Positions 31,777 through 45,400 of a stretch of DNA of 64,000 nt are shown piece after piece. The position numbers and the translations under genes are program-made. Within the stretch, counting starts at the first letter, position 1; every line of letters begins with the position of its first letter. Origin of the DNA: Siphonodentalium dalli (Eukaryota > Mollusca > Scaphopoda > Gadilida > Siphonodentaliidae); the NCBI GenBank assembly GCA_032622095.1, contig CP136069.1, positions 69,837,319-69,901,318 of the forward strand, given 5' to 3'. The notes under the pieces are model-generated. The model ran no database searches, was not told the DNA's origin, and worked only from the letters and a program-made list of their open reading frames with translations.

Positions 31777-33827
31777 CCCTGAGTCGTAATTTCGCTAAAA
31801 TCCGGATTGAGAATCCGAAGCCGATTACGGGGGCGTGGCTAATTCCCGATTCTAGGTCAGATTTTGAAATCCACGTGGTCTCCGAAACTATGTTTAATGT
31901 TCTCCCAGCGTCAAACATGGCTCATGTATTTGACACAAGTATCATTATATTTTGTATCTTATATATTTATAAAGTTCATGTTTGTTGTGAAAGTCATGCT
32001 TTTCTTATATGTGTATTTCCACTGCACATAATTTTCTGCCAATCCGACTTAATCGCATCTTCTTTTTTTTCAAGTTAAATTGTGTTTATTGATGATAGCA
32101 AGCATATCTAAACGTGACAGCTCTAGGCCTCCTGAATCAAATTCCGAAGATGTTGTGAAGAACACACGAAACTTGTCAGTTGAACAGGGACGTGACGACA
32201 GGGGTTGATTGTTTGTCTCGACCCCCACCCCGAATTTTGGTACAATTTGCTAAGCTGTGCAGTCATGCATACGTGAGGAAAATCAGGATTATTTTGACTA
32301 ACTGTTTCAAATAATGATACGTACAAGCCAACAAACGCAACAAACAAACCCGATTTTAAATAAATACATATAGAAACTTATGACTAACTCGGGAGAGGGG
32401 GTGTCCAGTGATCTGTATATATGTTCAACTTGTTTTGGTAGTCATGTTGCTTTGCCATTACTAATTTTTTTTCTTCAGTGTAATAACATGGGAGAGGGGT
32501 TACCCTTAAGTGAGTCAGTACTTGTCCCCCAATTCCCTTGTATGTATAAACAAATGTATGTGTTATATATCATGTGTTATTTAAATTTGACAATTCAATT
32601 CGTTTAATCTTGTTGACCCATAATACATAGGTATTAAGATAACATATAATACATTTTATGTACATGACTTACATAATAGATATACAAATTATATACATTA
32701 TAATATATGAAAAGTATTTACAATTTATAAATAATATACCTGTTTGCCATAGCAAAATAAATATATCTAAACTAAACTTTGGTACATTCCAGCAGTCGGA
32801 AATTTCATGCATGACACAACATTAGTTGGACATTAATTTGGCACCATATATAGGTTGGCATTGTTTGATTTTTTTCAACCAGTAACAGTTGGTAATTTTC
32901 CTATCAATCATAGTGTTTGTCAGATTGGATATTTCCAAGGGGAGCAAATTGAATTCTGCGAACCTGTGAGATTGATGTTTGGTTCAATGGGGGGGGGGGG
33001 GGGGGGGGTGCAGTTGGCCGGAAATTTTAGGAAACTTCTAGCCACGTCCCTAGAACATGTGTCTGTTGTCTATACAGAGACTATTGTGCAAAACGACTGC
33101 ATTTAACGAAACAAAACATGTTAAACATGAAATTGCTATAACTTTAATACTAGATGATAGTACATATACGTGTATCTGATAATCCATCGATACCATACAA
33201 TCCTACTATTTCTTGAATAAGAAGAAACATTATAATAACGAACACAGCAGAAGACATATCCATGCAGGTTCATATGAATTCGGTCAATGGTGACGTATCC
33301 GCCGAATTCGAAATCGCCATGCGTCGATCGGGCGGTATTTTAAGGATGGAATTATGAAATGGACATATCATATGAAAGTGACAATCAACAATGATTTGCA
33401 ATTGCTTCGCCATCAACCGATGTGCTCCCCCAGCGTTACTATCAATAGCGTTATTATTTGGCTAATTTCAGTAATATTCTCCCAGTTTACATTCAATAAA
33501 ACAAATTTGTCTCCGCATTTAAAATTCTTTGATATAGATCGTTTATATTCTGCAATAATGTGTACACAAGAGACGGATTCTTATGTTTTATTGTGTTTTT
33601 AAACTCTGAGGTGGCGAAATCTCGGTTTGTTTACATTACGAACATTTGAGTCCGTAATCGGAATCCGAATCCCAATCGGATTACCACGAAATTGAGATTA
33701 CGGTCTGTTCGTTTACTGATTCTGCCAATTTCTGGTCTGTTCTTTTGCCGAACCAAGTCGTACGGGGACCAATCTGTAATATGAATCCAGAATCTGAATC
33801 GGATTTTAACGAAATAACGCCTCTGGG
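31777..33827. mobile_element. 2.05-kb TIR element, non-autonomous
   Basis: Imperfect inverted ends: the left starts CCCTGAGTCGTAATTTCG and the right, reverse-complemented, starts CCCAGAGGCGTTATTTCG. Both continue into (G/A)CTAAAATCCG-like and GATT/AATCC-rich sequence. The interior is AT-rich, with a 20-G tract at 32988-33008 and no transposase. I see no clear target duplication. A fragment near 33283 resembles part of the 3.54-kb array unit. Confidence 0.5.
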
Positions 33828-33867
33828 TAATTAATTAAGTCTATTGTATTCTAATAGTAGTAATAAA

Positions 33868-34348
33868 GCTCCCCTGTTCGAATTTTTTGTCAAAAGTGAT
33901 TTTTTTCACTTTTTCTGAGATACTGTTGGACTTAGATAATTTAGCCGCGGCGCTGGACTTAGAAAAATTCGCCTTCAATCTCAAGGTGCCGAAGGGAAGT
34001 GGCATTGTTTATGGCTGGATCGTGCTGAAACTTGGCATTTTTTACACTTTCCATAAGAGAATCAAGCAAACTAACGCTCAGCTTCGAGAAATTACTCGAT
34101 CTATAGGTTTGAATTTCAATCTGAGCGTTCGAAATTCGGTGGAGATTCGTTCGAAGTTCGAAATTCAGATTGAAATTCAACCTCTCTTTTTTTTGCCTCA
34201 ACTTCGTTGGTGTGGTCCAATTCGTGCTCCCCTGTTCGAATTTTTGGTCAAAAGTGATTTTTTTCACTTTTTCTGAGATACTGTTGGACTTAGAAAATTT
34301 AGCCACGGCGCTGGAGTTAGAAAAATTCGCCTTCAATATCAAGGTGCC
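33868..34348. repeat. Pair of 123-bp direct repeats around a palindrome
   Basis: GCTCCCCTGTTCGAATTTTT through CAAGGTGCC occurs at 33868-33990 and 34226-34348, about 94% alike. Between them, TTGAATTTCAATCTGA (34109-34124) and its exact complement (34165-34180) form a stem. The layout resembles short terminal direct repeats, but the 235-bp interior is too short for a normal LTR element. Open frames here cross both repeats on both strands and are not credible. Confidence 0.6.
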
Positions 34349-34710
34349 TTCAAAATCAATCTTGTCCTTTGCGACTACAGTAAGCTTATCAGACTCTCAC
34401 TATGCGTGTCTTTCCCGTCATTATTACGCCCATTGCGATTCTCTCCCAAACTTATCGCGAACTTTCTGCGCTGTCATGAGGCGTTATGGACTATAGTTCC
34501 CACTCATAGAACGTCCACGCTGTGCTGCCACTGCGACGGTGGTGCTCGCTATACGCCCAAGCGTTATAAATGGCGTTCTTCCGACGTTTACAGAAGGTTT
34601 ACAGTACGATCCTACTTTGAAATGCGATCTGCTCACACCCCTGTCACACTTCGCTGCGATCACGCTGGCGCTTGCTTTGAGTTGAAATTGTATCAAAATG
34701 CGAGTAACAC
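34349..34710. other. Intergenic, nothing recognised
   Basis: GC-richer than its surroundings, with several short overlapping frames on both strands. None has a domain or a splice context that I trust. Confidence 0.3.
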
Positions 34711-35330
34711 ACAGGGGAATATGGAAGGCCATTTGTGTCAAAAATCAAAGTGCCAGTTTTCAAATTCTAAACTTCAATTTATATTTTTTAAGTGTCCCAA
34801 CGCTAATTTTATAGACCAATTGGGCTTATTCGTTATATACACGGGTGTTATTTACTGATTCTAGAAGGCGAAATCTTCATTTCAGGAAGGCCATTTGTGT
34901 CAAAAATCAAAGTGCCAATTTTCAAATCCTAAACTTGTTTTTTAAGTGTCACAACGCTCAATTTATAAACCAATTTTATAAACCAATTGGACTTATTCTT
35001 ATACACGGGTGCTATTTACTGATTCCAGAAGGCAAAATCTTCATTTCAGGAATGTCGTTTGTGCCAAAAATCAAAGTGCCAATTTTCAAATTCTAAACTT
35101 CATTTTATTTATTTTAAGTGTCCCAATGCTCATTTTATAAACCGATTGGGCTTATTCTTTAGACTATAATACACGGGTGGTATTCACTTATTCTAAACTT
35201 CAATTTAGTTTTTTAAGTGTCCTAACGCTCATTTTGTAAACTAACTGGGCTTATTCTTTATATAATGGTGCTATGATTTACTGATTCTAGAAGGAAAAAT
35301 CTTCATTTCAGGTTCCAATTAGCTCACACA
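34711..35330. repeat. Decayed tandem repeat, four to five copies
   Basis: A unit of roughly 120-170 bp recurs: GGCCATTTGTGTCAAAAATC, then CAAAGTGCCA, TTCAAATTCTAAACTTC, AAGTGTCCCAACGCT, CCAATTGGGCTTATTC and TTACTGATTCTAGAAGG. Copies start near 34727, 34885 and 35047, with partial copies near 35187 and 35270. Many indels show that it is old. Confidence 0.65.
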
Positions 35331-35730
35331 AATGTAAGCTGATTTAAAATTAAAATGGTTATATCCATAACGCAAACGGGCTATTTCCCTAATTCTAGAA
35401 TATATATTATATGTGTCTTGCATTATAGGCGAGTTAAAATTAGAATGATGAAATAAGCGTAGTAGAAGTCATAACGCGAAAGGAGGTTACGTCAATCCAT
35501 GTTCGTACCCAAACTTAAACTTTTTCAGAATGAAGATTATAAAATCTACTTTTCAGAATGAAGATTATAAAATGTACAATATAAAATGAACATTTTAGCG
35601 AAGCACGGCCTTGACCCTTAAATGTCAAGGTTGTTGTTTAATGAATGATCCCCAGCTTGGCGTGGGTTGAAAGGAAGGAAGCGGGGTAACGTCGCAAGAG
35701 CTACACTCTGACCTTGACCTCAGTTAAGGG
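35331..35730. other. Intergenic, nothing recognised
   Basis: AT-rich, with a 22-bp repeat (TTTTCAGAATGAAGATTATAAA-like) at about 35522 and 35550. No gene signal. Confidence 0.3.
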
Positions 35731-37570
35731 TATACTTGGGTGTGACTAATTACCGCCTGGGACCGCCCGGGTGGCCCCACGTGCCTGTGGACACAATATC
35801 TCGATGTTATAACGTAGCCACATGCCACCTGAGGGCAACATAGAACAATTTACTCGCTCGCTCGTCTCTGGCCGGTCATATTAACCCCACAAATGCCTAT
35901 GTTGGCTAAAGAGCCTGGGTGATTACTGGTGTCTTCGTGTGTTTTCAGACAGACCACCTGAGTGTTAATTCCATATATTGACTTGTTGACGCGTCCACGG
36001 CCGATGGTATTAACTCCTCAAATTCCGGTAAAATAGTGCATAAACAAAAAGAACCGGGCGGCCCCATGGGCCCGTGGACACTATATCTCGACGTTATAAC
36101 ATAGCAACATACCCCACGAGGTCAACCTAGAAAATGTTACTCGCTCGCTCGACTCCGGCCGGTGTTGTTAACCCCTCAAAATCCGATAAAATGGTATATA
36201 AACAAAAATAACATTGGGACCGCCCGGGAGGCCGCATGGGCCCGTGGACACTATATCTCGACATTGTAACGTAGCGACATACACCACGGGGTCAACATAG
36301 AAAAGGTTACTCGCTCGCTCGACTCCGGCCGGTGTTATTAACACCTCAAAATCCGATAGAATGGTATATAAACAAAAAGAACACTGGGACCGCCCGGGAC
36401 CGCCCCGGGGCCCCAGGGGCCCGTGAACACCATATCTCGACGTTATAACGTAGCGACATACCCCACGAGGTCAACCTAGAAAATGTTACTCGCTCGTTCG
36501 ACTCCGGCCGGTGTTATTAACCTCTCAAAATCCGATAAAATAGTATATAAACAAAAAGCAAACTGGAAGCAAACGTTCGCTGAGAACCTCCATGCTTTGC
36601 ATATCAGGTGATAATAGGAGGTGGGTGGAAGAGTGTGGCGAATACGAATAACTTTTTTCTTAGAACTAGAATTTCAGAAGTTACTTTTTAGTGCATTAGA
36701 TTAGATTAGGCGATCCTTAAATTGTGATTTTTTTATTTCTAGAGAATATGCACTTGCGATGCAATGAGCGCCTAATATAATACAAAAAATGAAATCAACT
36801 CAATTACACCCGCTCGTGTCAAAATATAAAAATTATAGGTGTAAAGTTATTAATTTTTATTGAAAACATTCAAGAAATTTGCGATATTTACGATCATGTA
36901 AAGCCGAATATTTATGGTGATACGTTATTTTGCGGGATTTTGTGTTGACGCGTCAGCGAGTCAATATCTGGAAGTCACTATCAGGTGGTATTGCACTACC
37001 ATGCATCATCAAAATATGCTGTCCGAAATCAAAGAAGACACCGAGCTGTCCGTGCCCTCTTAGCCAATATCGGATTTTTATGGGGTTAATAATACCGGCC
37101 GGAGTCGAGTGAGCGAGTAAGATTTTCTAGGTTGACCTCGTCTGGTATGTCGCTACGTTATACCGTCGAAATATAGTGTCCACGGGTCCATTGGGCCTCC
37201 CGGGCGGTCCCCAGGTTTTTTTTGTTTATACACTATTTTACCGGAATTTGAGGGGTTAATAACATCGGCCGTGGACGCGTCAACGAGTCAATATATGGAA
37301 TTAACACTCAGGTGTATTGCACTACCGAGAATCACCAAAATAATCTGTCTGAAAACACACGAAGACACCGGTAATCACATATAGGCTGTTTTAGCCAATA
37401 TCGGCATTTGTGGTGTTAATATGACCGGCCGGGGACGAGTGAGCGAGTAAATTGTTCTATGTTGCCCTCGGGTGGCATGTCGCTACGTTATAACGTCGAT
37501 ATATTGTGTCCACGGGCACTTGGGGCCACCGGGCGGTCCCCGGGTGGTAATTAGTCACACCGAAGTAGAG
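35731..37570. mobile_element. Foldback element, 1.8 kb, with 185-bp internal repeats
   Basis: GGTGTGACTAATTACC at 35739 pairs with GGTAATTAGTCACACC ending at 37561. The complementarity continues for several hundred bases (ACAATATCTCGA, TTATAACGTAGC, GGGCAACATAGAACAATTTA). The left arm carries four to five direct copies of a unit of about 185 bp (ACCGCCCGGG...GTATATAAACAAAAA at about 35755, 36053, 36211, 36386). The right arm has two units in reverse. The middle (36560-37060) is unrelated AT-rich sequence. There is no transposase, so it is a non-autonomous foldback transposon or an inverted-repeat satellite. Confidence 0.7.
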
Positions 37571-39229
37571 CATGCGTAAAGCGGATCTTCCTATCCCGAT
37601 TCCTTCCAGTCTCTACCGTAAAGGTCAAACACAGGAAGCGCTCATTATTTCTGTATTCAAGAATGTGGGTGACCTTCACCTTCAGAAATGTAATAAAATT
37701 GTACTGTATTTCACAGCTTTCCTTTTAGAATGCAGTTTCTTTATTTTAAAATCTTTTTTTCTCACTAGCGGAAATTTCGGCGGGAAAATTGCTAACGTCA
37801 GTTTTACCTTTTGACGGAATTAACGTTAGCACACTTCTAATCGACAACATATATATTTAGAGATATTTGGTATGATACAGGGAGGCCTTATTTAAGGCTT
37901 ATTGTAACGTTTAGCCTGTTTGTGAATAGACTTACCATATGGTGGAATAATTTTCTTGATCCGAAGCCCTATGCTAATGCCGATGTGAACGTCATATTTT
38001 TGACGGAATTGTCTGACGTTCACACATCTTGATTAAAATTTAAAAAATATGGGGAAAATACACGATAATTAAAAAAATTAAGTTGTAATCGCACAGATTG
38101 ACACGTTTTCTTGAAATTGACACCATTAAAAGTCATTGTTGGCCGCACGCCAAGCAGATATCATCATATATGTTAAACGTCACACAAACTCGGTAGTTGA
38201 TTCCGTCCAAAATGTCCATATTTTAGTGAGAAAAGTGTTAATATAATAAAATATATATGATGATGGGCAAAAATGACGATTTCCTAGCTACATAACACAA
38301 AAATCTTAAAGTGGAATCAACACTCATTTGATTCTACATTTTATTTAAAAGACCTGCAATGCGAAACTTTCACATCAAAATTGGTACACTTTTTCGTGGA
38401 ATCTGCCTGTATCAAGTTGGCTCAAACACCAGAAAACAACAAATTAAAGTTGTGCATATATATAGGCCTACGATACTATTTTCGTAACCGTGGCATATGT
38501 ATATACCGGCATTGAAGTTATTAAAAATGGATGTCAATTATCGTAAAGCAATTTGAAATTTGGCGTTAAAGTCACGGAAATTGTGGATTTCGTGAGATAT
38601 ATGTAGGCTACTTATTTGTGGCCTGGAAAAAACTATCAAGGCCACGGTCTCGGACAAAATTGCGGATGAAGATGGAACTCTAAAATCAAATGGTAATACG
38701 ACAAAATTTCGTGAACATTGTTGTTGTAACTTGATATGGGGACCGTCTGATCGGATTGCGTATAGGTCCCTACCTTTAATATTAATAGCTAGATATGTCC
38801 CAGCAACTCAGATCAAGCTTGACCATCGGTCAGATTTTCGGCCATGTCGTGGTTCATAAATTCATGTTCAGACATATAGACCTGTATCGACACTTGTGTG
38901 CTATGACTTAAATTACCAGCTGAAACATGCATGATCCCTTGGGAGCCTTCATTCACCGCCTGAGGCCCGTGACCCCTTTGTGTGTTAGACCTACTTATAT
39001 AGCATACAAATATATATTTATAGGCACTATGTTTAAAATTAATTTTATTAACAAACTTTTGTTTTAATATTAAAATTTTTAATATTGAATTTTGTTATTA
39101 AAAAAATTTTTAATCAAATTTTTTAAAGAAACTAATGCAGTTATAACCTCCACCAGGGTACCCCGAGTCACAACACCAAATTGGTTGAAATCGGTCTAGG
39201 TCTGACCGTCTGGGAGGAAAATCCGAACA
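37571..39229. other. Intergenic upstream of TMBIM6
   Basis: No gene recognised. 38719-38765 (TTGTTGTTGTAACTTGAT, then ATGGGGACCG, TGATCGGATTG) is a diverged match to array-unit positions 1178-1225. 39030-39125 is an A/T-only palindromic stretch. 38180-38345 is plain AT-rich DNA. Confidence 0.4.
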
Positions 39230-39408
39230 GACAGATATTTTGTTTGGGAACTCGTGTTGTACGTGTACATATTTCCCGCCATTCCAGAAAGTTCTTATCC
39301 AATGGAATTGTCGAACGTAGAAGTCACTCAAGCGTGGTTGACACGTGATAGTGTTTACGATACGTTCTATTTATAGAACCGTTTCTTGACAAGGAAGTGA
39401 ACGTGAAA
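39230..39408 (+). promoter_or_regulatory. Candidate TMBIM6 promoter and 5' UTR
   Basis: Directly before the first coding exon lie TTTCCCGCCATT (39270-39281; E2F-like TTTCCCGC overlapping YY1-like GCCAT), CCAAT (39298) and an E-box CACGTG (39342). In-frame TAG at 39349 with no ATG before 39409 supports the chosen start. The motifs are short, so this is a candidate only. Confidence 0.35.
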
Positions 39409-39470
39409 ATGGCGAGAGGTGAAAATGACGGGGGTTTAATCCCTCCTGCAATCTTTAAATTCGACCACAT
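39409..39470 (+). CDS. TMBIM6: TMBIM6 coding exon 1
   Basis: Encodes the N-terminal cytosolic segment ending AIFKFDH, with a strong start context (AAAATGG). It ends CACAT|GTAAGT with two spare bases; joined to exon 2's first T these make an Ile codon, giving [17 protein letters not shown]. That lines up with the family's KFSHI...HLKKVY. Confidence 0.8.
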
Positions 39471-42400
39471 GTAAGTTATCGGGCAAAGGATTGAACGATA
39501 TGTCGGTTAGTTCTCTAACTATCGTAATCGTTCATGTTTTAGATGCAAATCTGACTAGAGAGTTACACCAAACGTTGCCCACTGTGACTGCACTCACGAA
39601 ATCAGGAAAGCTTATTTTTTATGCGAGACTCAGTTTTTTCGTCACATGACTTGCGGAAAAATAAGGAAATATCTTTTCAACATTACTTGCTGTAATTGAC
39701 TAGGCAGCTGACTCATACTTCTGTTTTTAGAATCAGGAAGACGGAACATGTCTGATTTATTCAAAAGTAGGAAGAATTTAGCTCTCTCCGCACATATACA
39801 GTCTGACATGTACAATACAGTGATACTAGCCTGAATTAGTGAATAGTCAGTGGTCAACATATTCCAACAGGCAGTTATCCTAGTAGTCCTACTCCTACCA
39901 AACTTCCAAAGGAGGTATCTACCAGCTAGGTATAGGTACATGTAAGTAGTTGTTAGTGCCACCAGACCTTCCCACGATGAAAACACAGTGAAAACACAGC
40001 GAGAGCAGGTATTGGCTCCCGTAATGCAGAAGACAGGTGTAATATGGCACCCATACTATAATTGTTAGAGGGGTTTTTGCTCAAACAAAAAGTCATTGTA
40101 GAATAGACCTATGTCTAGTTACACTTTAATAAGCTATATAGTTGAACTGAGGTGGTAAAGGATCTAAATAAACCTTAAAATAGTTCAATATTGAACCAAC
40201 AATTACAGTCGCGAATTTTAGCACCCGTGAATTGAAAAGTGCGAGTACATTCGGGTGCGAGAGCAATCACTCCCGTCTCCTGAGAAGGACTGCTGCCACG
40301 TAAAAAAGTAAGTGGGGTGTTGCTGCTACTTAAAATCGTTATCACAGCTGCCAATCAGATTCACTATTAGAGCGGGCTGTCGTTCATTGTGAACTGAACA
40401 ATTGTGAATTGTTTTACATCTATGAACAAAGAAAACTCTTGGCACAACTCTTGATTGAGATTTGAGTGTAATCAATGTCATAAATATCGAATATCATTTG
40501 AATTCCGCGCAGGGTTGCCAAAACTATGATGTAATGTTTGATGTGCGAACAGTGCTGTCAAATAGAGACGTTAATTATAATTGAAAACAGCGTAATACAC
40601 ATATGGAAAAGTCGCGGTGACATCAAAGAATGTCGGACTGTTGAGTATGGATATTTTGTGCACGGGATTTCTGTGGATGAAACTACTCACGCTCGGAGTT
40701 CCCGTGCAAAACATATTCCCCAATATGTAGATAAAGTCAAAGTACGGTCAATAGTTTCGTTATTCCGGGTGGGGCCCCAAGCATGAATGCATAAACGAGG
40801 CATGTGTTCACATTTCCCGCTAAACTCAATTAAATTTCATAACACAGGGGCTAAAACTCGTTCTTAGCAGTGGTTCTAACTACCGGTATAGTTGTTGCCA
40901 ACTTGTTGCACTAATGCAGACTATTGAACAAGCTACGCGTTCCGTGTTTGAACAATTTCGCTAACATTCATATTACGCCGCTATATACATGTATATCTTC
41001 TGCAGTATGACGTCACAGCGCACAAATAGATTTACGATTGACAGAATATATCCTTTTGGTTTCATTTTCACAGTTCAAGTTCCCTTTGGAAATACTTAAT
41101 TCAATTCTCCTTGCTAGGTATTATTGGTCAATGCATATAGATGCTTTTTAGTGTTTAAATAGACCTGTCGGAATCTTGTAAATTTTTAAACACTGCAACT
41201 CGTAGCTTGTTCATTTATTTTGGTCTTCAATCGGAAGGCGTAATGTCATGATCAATGCTCTGGGTACTATCAACAGAATTATTGCACCCACTGAAATTAT
41301 CAACTTGCGTAATAAACGTAGCTTTGGGTTGCTTTATGAGTACCGGTATCTCAGGTGCAAGGAAATGATTATTTTCAGTGACAAATACCAAAATTTTCTC
41401 CCGACGGGATAAACCGTGGTTGCTCCGTCACGTTATATGCTTACCCAATATGGCCTCATTTATTTGCCCCTGGCAGAAACCCTGTCCGCGTTCCCGGTTC
41501 AAGTCAAGATATGATTTTACGTGGCAGCAACAAGAGCATACATTGGGCTTTGCTCTACCGTGTTTAGCATTCAATACAAATTTGCTCCACTAAAGAGTTA
41601 TGGGGGAGGTATAGTGACCAATTTTGCATGGGAATCTCCTGAGCAAAAGTTATACCGGTATTTCAGGGAAGGATCCAGATAATTTTTGGGGACACCTGTT
41701 CTGTATTTGAGTATGTGCCCATATAAATTTGGATGTTAAAATATTCAGTACTGGATACTTGATTGTGCAAATAAAGGCTCCATATTATAGACTATATATC
41801 ATCTGCTGGCTGATGATTTGCATTACTAGTACATTTTGTTGAATTATAGAAAAATTCCTTGAAAATATGGAAGATCCAACTTGAATAAATACTATCTACA
41901 TGGAATTTGGGGACATTTGGGTCTCTATAGTTTGGACACCCAAACCTGTAACAGGTATCAAAACATCCCTGGATCCTTACGGCGGTATATGAAACAGTTG
42001 TCCGGGGTCTAAAGCAGGCATATCATTAAACAGTCATAACATTTAATTGGCGGGTCGGCTTGGAAAATAAAACATTTATGCTATAAATTTATTTTGGGAA
42101 TTGTTTTCTGGAACACTTGACCTACTTTTGAAAATCTCAAGTAAAATTCAAAAATAAATTCTAATTGAATAAGTTCCAAGCCAACCAGCCAAACAAATAT
42201 CTAAATATTGTTTTCAATACCACATCCAGTCACACTCAGAAATATTGACAAGCTGCAACTCCTTAACTTTGGCTCCCAAGATTTCCATGGAAATCCCCAT
42301 TCAAAATTGGTTACTTGACGTAAATGGTAGATTTCAAATAACCCGTAATTCAGAAAACATCAAATGGCGGCAAATGACACTTCAGGTCATGTAACTCACG

Positions 42401-45400
42401 AGTCACATTCCCCTCTGTCCTACAGGTACATGTACAAGTAACAAATATATTATACCTACATAGAAAAAGAAGTTATGACAAACTGGTGATTAATCCGCAT
42501 GAATTTACATAAAATAAATGACCAAATGCTCGATTATTTACGTATACAAACATATTTATATGCGATGATTGCTTCCAGTGAATTTCATATTCAGAAGGAG
42601 TCAAAGAAGGTATATTTGTCATGTTTCCATGGTTTAAAGTCTGTTTTTTATATTCCAGTGAAGGTCATGTACAGAAGCATTTAAAGAAGGTTTATTCATC
42701 TTTGTCAATTGGTATGGTATGTGCCACTGCCGGGGCTTATATCCACCTCTTCACCAACATATGGAGTGTAAGTCCAGTAGTTAATTCTTTCTTTACTAAT
42801 GTAGCGAATCTGCTGTAGTGTTGAATCAACTAGGGTATTTCGTAGTAGACTAGTTGGCAGCCCTTAGTCGATTACTAGTCGACACATACCGGGTACCATA
42901 TAGAATGATCAAAATCCCACACAAGGTTATCAAAGTATTTTCTTAGACATCGAGGATCTGCCAATTTCAACTTGTTGGATATGTACCGGTAATCTTTCGC
43001 AACACACGCATATTTATCATTATATTTATCGATGTCGACAGCCTACATGTATAGTGACAGGTAAGTATCATGAACATCACTGATATCATATAATATTGGG
43101 GTAAACTTCAGCGTTGAAGTTATGATCGTGCGATCCCGACAAAGTGACCATCATAAATAATAAATGTTTAGAGAAACTTCAAAATAGTGGATGCAATAAG
43201 CTTCCTAACTTCCGGCGTATGCGCAGTCTATTTGGCACCCAATGATATCACAACTGCGTATGAATACGCGGTTCTATGTGTTACAGGTGTTCAGCGAGCT
43301 ATTCCGCTATATTATGATATAACCGTTGATCTACTTTAGGGTTGTGTGGGTTACATTCAGTGTTACCGGTAGTGAGGGAACAGAACATTCATTGCCAGGG
43401 CATATATTCAGTTCAATTTTTCAAGAATCCAAACATACTATTTTGCAAGAATCCATGATATTTTATGAGAATATTCGGTTGGATTCTCACCGAATTTTAA
43501 GCTCTGATTGCAAAGTGATGACCAACAGCTCTCGTACTTGCGGGGGAGAATGGGGGTCCTGGGATTTAAAAAAAAATTTCCTCCATATCCCCATCATATT
43601 ATAATCTATACAAAATCCATCATAATTGATCTTCAAAATGGTATGTTTTTATATTCAAATTGGTCAGAATATATAGAATTTGTAAAATTCATTTGTCAAG
43701 AACTCCCCCCTTCCTGTCATACAAATCTCATGCATACATCTTATATTATATTTTAAGTTATGTTAAAGAAAAAAACTTCTAGCTTTAAAAAGGCTATCAA
43801 TGAATTTTAATTATTATAATTTTATTCATTTGGTTATCGTCCAGTTTGAAGATTAAGAAAATTCTCTGAAACCGAATGAGTGGTGAGGTATTTTGTGGGT
43901 GTATATGTAGGATCAAACCTGGTGTTCCCTTTCATAAAGTGTCATTCCTTCGGCCGAAAAATGAGGGGACGCTGTTCCCACGCATTCCCACAGAAAAACA
44001 TCACTGGTTACATTATATGACAATGACTTGATTAGAAATCTGACTGATATAATATAAAAATATACAAGCGCCCTGTCAGGAGTGAATCAACATGTGTGTG
44101 TGTCTCACACTGACCAACCGTTTCCCCGTTGTGGTGTGCATTTGGCCGTTGTGGTGTGGCGAAACGCCGTTGTACGGTGTTTTTGGCGAAATTCGCAAGC
44201 GGGTAGTAGAGGGCTGATCACCAAAATCGGGATGGGGAGTTAATGTGCATATTTATTATAATGAGAATATGAGATCCCCCACAGCCCTGAAGAAGGATAT
44301 TATACCCAACGAATGAGCGCTTCCCTGGCTCTCTGTTTGATTGTACGGCTGAGAAATAGCCTACACAAAATGCGAGGGTGTGCATTCTGACCATGGTTCC
44401 TCGACATGAAAGCCTTATTAGCTCAACTTTACTTTGTAAAGTTTGAGCTATTGCCATGGCTTTGTCGTCCGTGTGTACGTAAGGCGTCAACAATGCAGGC
44501 TACAGGTCGTACCTTTCGTCGGATCATTATGAAATTTGTCATAGCTGTTGACATCAACATTTAGACCAGAATGATTAATTTTGGGGTCATTTGGAAAAAA
44601 AACATGGCCGCCAGTGGCCATATTGGATTTCAAAATTCAATCCATTAGCACGGGCTACAGGCCGTACTGTTTGTCTGATCATCATGAAATTTGTCATGGA
44701 TGTTAATATTAACATGTAGATGGGAACGAGTAATTTTGGGGTCAGTCGGCCCAAAAACATGGCCGCCAGCAGCCATCTTGGATTTTACTCTTTGTATGAC
44801 TAAATTCTTTAGCACGGGCTACAGGTCGTACTTTTAGTCTGATCATCATAAAATTTGTCAAGAATGTTAACAATGACATGTAGATGGGAACGAGTCATTT
44901 TGGGGTCATTTGGCCAAAAAACATGGCCGCCAGCAGCCATCTTGTATTTTACTCTTTGTATGACTAAATCCTTTAGCACGGGCTACAGGTCGTACCTTTA
45001 GTCTGATCATCATAATATTTGTCATGGCTGTTGAAATTGGAATGTAGATGGGAACGAGTCATTTTGGGGTCATTCGGACAAAAAACATGGCCGCCAGCGG
45101 CCATCTTGGATTAAAAAATTGAATCCATTGGCACGGGCCACAGGTCGTACTGTTCGTCTGATGATCATGAAATTTGTCATGGATGATAATATTGACATGT
45201 AGATGGGAACGAGTAATTTTGGGGTCATTCGGCCGAAAAACATGGCCGCCAGCAGCCATCTTGGATTTTACTCTTTGTATGACTAAATCCTTTAGCACGG
45301 GCTACAGGTCGTACCTTTAGTCTGATCATCATAAAATTTGTCATGGTTGTTGAAATTGGAATGTAGATGGGAACGAGTCATTTTCGGGTCATTCGGACAA

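Noticed and set aside
33887-34342. 129-codon plus and 127-codon minus open frames
   Set aside because: Both cross the two 123-bp direct repeats and a palindrome; the overlapping antisense frames and lack of a domain argue against coding.
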